Positions 60,043 to 64,000 of a stretch of DNA of 64,000 nt are shown here, in pieces. The notes beneath the pieces are model-generated. The model had not been told where the DNA came from, did no database searches, and saw only the letters and a program-made list of their open reading frames with translations. The stretch's first letter is position 1. Each line of letters opens with the position of its first letter. Where the stretch lies: positions 18,923,001-18,987,000 of the forward strand of contig NC_046681.1 in the NCBI RefSeq assembly GCF_009870125.1. Direction: 5' to 3'. Position numbers and translations under genes: made by a program. This DNA comes from Drosophila pseudoobscura (Eukaryota; Arthropoda; Insecta; Diptera; Drosophilidae).

Positions 60043-63000
60043 TACAAATAATATATCGTAAACGGTCTTCGTTCACCGAACTAAATCATTATATTATGCT
60101 CCCCATCTAGGTAGACAATTGGCTGATTGGTCATAGCCTAGTAATATTAAACCGAATGTTAAAATGAAGGATAGTTCGCTCATGACCGAGCCCGCACTTC
60201 CACAGTAAGACCGTTTATGCTGTGCACATCGTTCTCAGTTTTCTGGCAGCACCATGCCGCTTATACGTTACATTTGAATGCGATGGGCTGCCAGATCGGT
60301 CAAAAATGGTCTCCCTCAGAGCCGCTCTAACGGTAAATATAGAACATGAACGCAGACTAGTTCAATTAGCACCCTTCCATTCATCTGCTTGCTGTTTCTC
60401 TTAACATTCTACCTCCCAACCCAACCCAACCACCTGTGTGACTTATTAACGCGCCCTCTCCTATGGACACGCACACACGCAAACACAAACAGTCAGGCCT
60501 CTCTCTCCCGCTCTTTCTCTCGGTAAACTTTCGTTTCGGCGCGTGCTGAGCCGATGCTCTAGCTGGCTTGTCGTGGCGCTCATTAGCACTCACCGTGTTT
60601 TACCGTTGCTCTATTCGTATTTATACCTTCAACGAGAGCGGACTGTGTTTTTCGGACGCAACGCGCTGCTATTCTGTTCCGTTGGCGCGTCGTCGCTGCG
60701 TTGTTTTGTTTGTTGCGTTGTTTATTAACTTTTGTGTACTATATTTACTACGTTTGCCGTTCCACCTACCTACTCGTACTGTACATTGTGTATGATTTCT
60801 GTTCTTTACATTTTACGCGCCGCTTTTCGACACATTTCGCCACGCTCGCGGTCCGCTGCTCCATTTGCCACCTGTACAACACGGGGTGGGGTACAACACC
60901 ACCTCCCTTGAAACGTTGTCAATGCCGGCTCACTAAGTTTGTTTGTGTGTGTGTGTTGCATTTGGTGTATTTTTTGTGCTGACGTTTAAGTATCATATCT
61001 AATACGTGCAAAAGAGAAGGAAAAATGTTTCCATGAGAGTGCAAGAGAGAATTCCGTTCTTATCAGCGTATATCGCTTATACGACGAGTGTTACCTTGAG
61101 GTGCAAATAAAGGTAGCAAAACAGCAGCGCGCTACCTCCCTCCCGCACTCCCCATTCCACTCCCTCTCTTAAGTGCGTGGCCAAATATTAATTGAAAGCA
61201 TGTGAAATTAACAGCAAAAGCTATAGCCGAACAACCGTTACTATTCCAATTATATTGCAAGTTACAAGAGAGGGAGGAACAAAAACAAAATAATCAAGCG
61301 AAACAGCAGAGCAGAGACAAAAAAAATAACCCCACAACAACAGCAGCAGCAGCAGCAGCAGCACAGCAGGCAGAACGTTTAAGTGAGCAGCGACTGCGCT
61401 GCGCAGCAGCAGAGGCAGAGAGGCAGCGAAAATAGCATGAAAATGTCGAAAAACTGTTGAGGTTCGTATATGGAAATGTGTGTGTTTGTGCTAATGTAAA
61501 TGTAAATGCAAATGTATGTAAGCAAGGTACATGAAGTAGAGAGAGGGTGGGGTGGTGGCAAACAAACTAGACCACCCACCCGTAGAGTGGGACTGCCTTA
61601 CCCTCTTTTGAACATAGCTTGAAGTATGTAAGTATGTCGAGAGCGTCTCCCTGCTTCAGTGCATACCAACCACCCCCCTCAAGCCGCATTGGCTATCACT
61701 CTCTCCCCCTCTCTCTCCGCACTCTATCTCTCTTGATGAGTGTGAGTGTGTGTGGCTTATGCCGCCGACTTGGGTGCTGCTCTACTTTATTCTGTTCTTT
61801 GGCATTTTTTTCCATTTTGCGGCAATAACAACAAAGTTGATTACAACGACAGCCCCAAAAAGCGCCACACAGACAGCGGGCGAAATACAGAGGGCATAGA
61901 GTCGACTGTGGCTTACCCACTGCTCTCCTAAATATGCTACAGTACGTGTGGCCAGTCGCTGGGCGTGCATATACCCTCTTGGTATTGGCTTTTAAAGGGT
62001 AATTACATCAACAACAATAAAAGTGTGTTGACATTTTTTTTGCCTTTTCACGTCTGTTTTGCTCTATACCCAATGGGTATGACAGTGTGTGTGTGTGTGT
62101 GTTGGTGTTAGTGAGTGCTAGTAGGGGGTAGTATTAGTATTATTGAGGGCTGGAATGGTCTACGTGTTGGAAATTATCAAGCCCAGCTTGTCGTCGCGAC
62201 AGCACGCACGAACATCCAGAAACTACCACACACTGACACACATATCTCTATATTTGCATACAAATGTTTCTACATACATATAGTATGTATGTACGTATGT
62301 ATTTAAACGTATTTATGTAAAGTGTAAAGTTTTGCCGGCAGAAACAGCGACAGCGACTGCGATCGCAGGGCACAATTTTGAATTCTGGTTCTCTGGGACG
62401 CGTCCGTTAAAGAGAATAAACTGAAATGAATGACAAGCGGCAGAAAGCCTATTGATTTTCAATCAATATTTTGTCTAAACATATGCACATGTATGCTTGT
62501 ATGTCTGTACATGTGTGTTGGAGGTAACGGTGGTATTTGTATGTACAGTGAAGGCTCGACAATTGGATACAGATGTTTCCGGGGCTACTGCACGAGTATT
62601 TCATCATTTGTCTACATTTGTCTAAATAAAACAAAAGAAATTTCTTTTTCATTCAATTATATTGATGTTGAAACTTTGATTTTTTTGTTGTTGTTTGTTT
62701 AATGGAATAAAATCGTTTAAATATGACAAAATTTTTCAAATTGTGGTTCAGAATGCGGTTTATTTTATCTGAAACTTCTCCATTGTGTAACTTGTTGATG
62801 GTTTCTTTCGATACGACCCATTTTTGTAGAGTGTGCGAAAAGAGGCCAACCTTTTGAATGATTACAAACTGTTATCTCGGATTCAAGAACATCATTTTTG
62901 TTTTTCTGTAATGGTGTTTCCAATAACTGAGGTTTCCGAATGTCGAGCGTCCTCTGTACGAAACTATGGGATGGCACAAAGTTTCTTTTAGCTTTCTGTT

Positions 63001-64000
63001 ATGTATTTCTTTCTTTTTTTCTATTTTGTATCTCTGTTCGTTCGCTTTGTTCGATTTTCTTGAATTTGTTTTGCATTTGAATTGGGAATTGCTATAGCTT
63101 CTTCTATCTTCCCCTCTCTACCTCTCCCTCTCCCGCGGCCACATCTTCTTTCACGTTTCTTTTCACCTTTGGAGACACGACGCGACTTGGAATCGACTCG
63201 CTCACGCATGCATAATAATCACAGACGTCGCGGGGAGTGAAGTTGATGTGTGTGTGCGTGTGTGTTGTGTGCTCTCTGCCGGCATGGACGTTGACTGCTC
63301 TGCCAGCGTAATCGCTGCTGCTTTTTATTATCTTTTGATTGCGCCGCTGCTGCTGCTGTGTGCCTGGCTGCCTGCCTTCATGATTGTTGTGGTTGTTACT
63401 GTTTGTCGCCTATTTTTTTGCCGTTTGCTGCTCATTGTTTATATCAATTCCCTTTTTGTGCTCGCTTGCTCTCTCTCTCTCTCTCTCACCTCCCTATCCC
63501 TATCTACCTTTTTGTTTAGTTGAATTTACTTAATTTGTTTTTGTGGTCGCCGCCTGTCCCAAGTCCTATTTAAACCACTCTCTCTCTCTCTCTCTCTGTG
63601 TCTCTGTCCCTCTTCCCCTCGGGGACTGTCACCTCCAGTTCGAACTGCAGCTGGAAGTTCGAGCAGCAGTGCAAAACCAACCTTTGGTGCACTTTTCCAA
63701 TCAGAGTTGGTTGCACTATACCCTTTCAATAAAGGGTATGAAGGTTTGGATGAGATGTTTGGATGGAAACGAAAGAAGCCACATAATGTTCATGTGTACT
63801 ACGAAAAAAACTATTTGTTTCGAAAGATAATAAAAACAAACGAGTCACATTGCAGTTTCATTAGTTGTTACAAAATGGAAATGACTTTATCAATGGTTCG
63901 GCAAAGGGTACTGAAACCTTCGAGCACCGCAACAAGCATTTCTTTCCTGTTATTGTTGTTTCTTTCACTTTGTTTGTTGTTATTTGTCACGCCTCTCGTC
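60043..64000. other. Upstream of MED15: low-complexity, no recognised gene
   Basis: Contains CAG units (61336-61370), GT runs (near 60,940 and 62083-62103), CT runs (63,470-63,487 and 63,578-63,600) and TATG/CATA-type repeats (62,270-62,310). CpG-rich DNA at 60,530-60,880 followed by CAG/AAC-rich DNA resembles a fly 5' leader or promoter, so a plus-strand gene may start here and continue past the window. I see no coding exon. Confidence 0.45.

Noticed and set aside
61202..61435. A Gln/Ala-rich frame (77 codons) upstream of MED15.
   Set aside because: No ATG start, and the Gln/Ala content comes from a CAG repeat; more likely leader or intergenic DNA.

Overview
The window reads as Drosophila nuclear DNA, most likely from the obscura group (D. 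pseudoobscura relatives). Three protein genes with short, canonical fly introns are clear: cabut (cbt), MED15, and a divergent protein arginine methyltransferase. The non-coding DNA is crowded with CA, GA, CT and tetranucleotide microsatellites. Both cbt and MED15 lie near the tip of 2L in D. melanogaster, so the block should be Muller element B. The species call is an inference from repeat style and protein similarity, not a search result.

Layout. Positions 1-42,350 are a gene desert or one very large intron, with no recognisable coding gene. It holds microsatellites, homopurine tracts, AT-rich stretches and several degenerate tandem arrays that I describe individually. One spot near 31.4 kb looks like a TATA/initiator promoter followed by a short exon with a strong splice donor. 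At 42,366-42,569 (minus) there is a very compact candidate microgene for a 67-residue membrane protein, with TATA box, initiator, ORF and AATAAA packed into about 260 bp. At 43,052-44,127 (minus) is a two-exon PRMT that keeps the fold but has lost both catalytic glutamates and part of the SAM-binding glycine motif. From 44.2 to 53.1 kb lies the upstream region of cbt. It contains two more degenerate tandem arrays, a possible spliced small gene (49.6-50.1 kb), three perfect TGACGTCA sites within 600 bp and several CACGTG boxes.

cbt (53,162-55,823, plus) encodes a 452-residue TIEG/KLF-type zinc-finger protein in two exons. Its intron contains a perfect match to the ChREBP/Mondo-Mlx carbohydrate response element consensus and an AP-1 site. 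MED15 (57,346-59,858, minus) is convergent with cbt and encodes a 761-residue Mediator tail subunit in five exons, preceded by a housekeeping promoter with four Motif-6 copies. From 60.1 to 64 kb I see only low-complexity non-coding DNA, possibly the start of another transcription unit.

How it fits together: cbt is a signal- and sugar-responsive transcription factor, and its flank carries the DNA sites expected for such inputs (CRE, AP-1, ChoRE). MED15 and the PRMT have housekeeping-type promoters (Motif 1/6 and DRE). Nothing suggests that the three genes form a functional unit beyond being neighbours.
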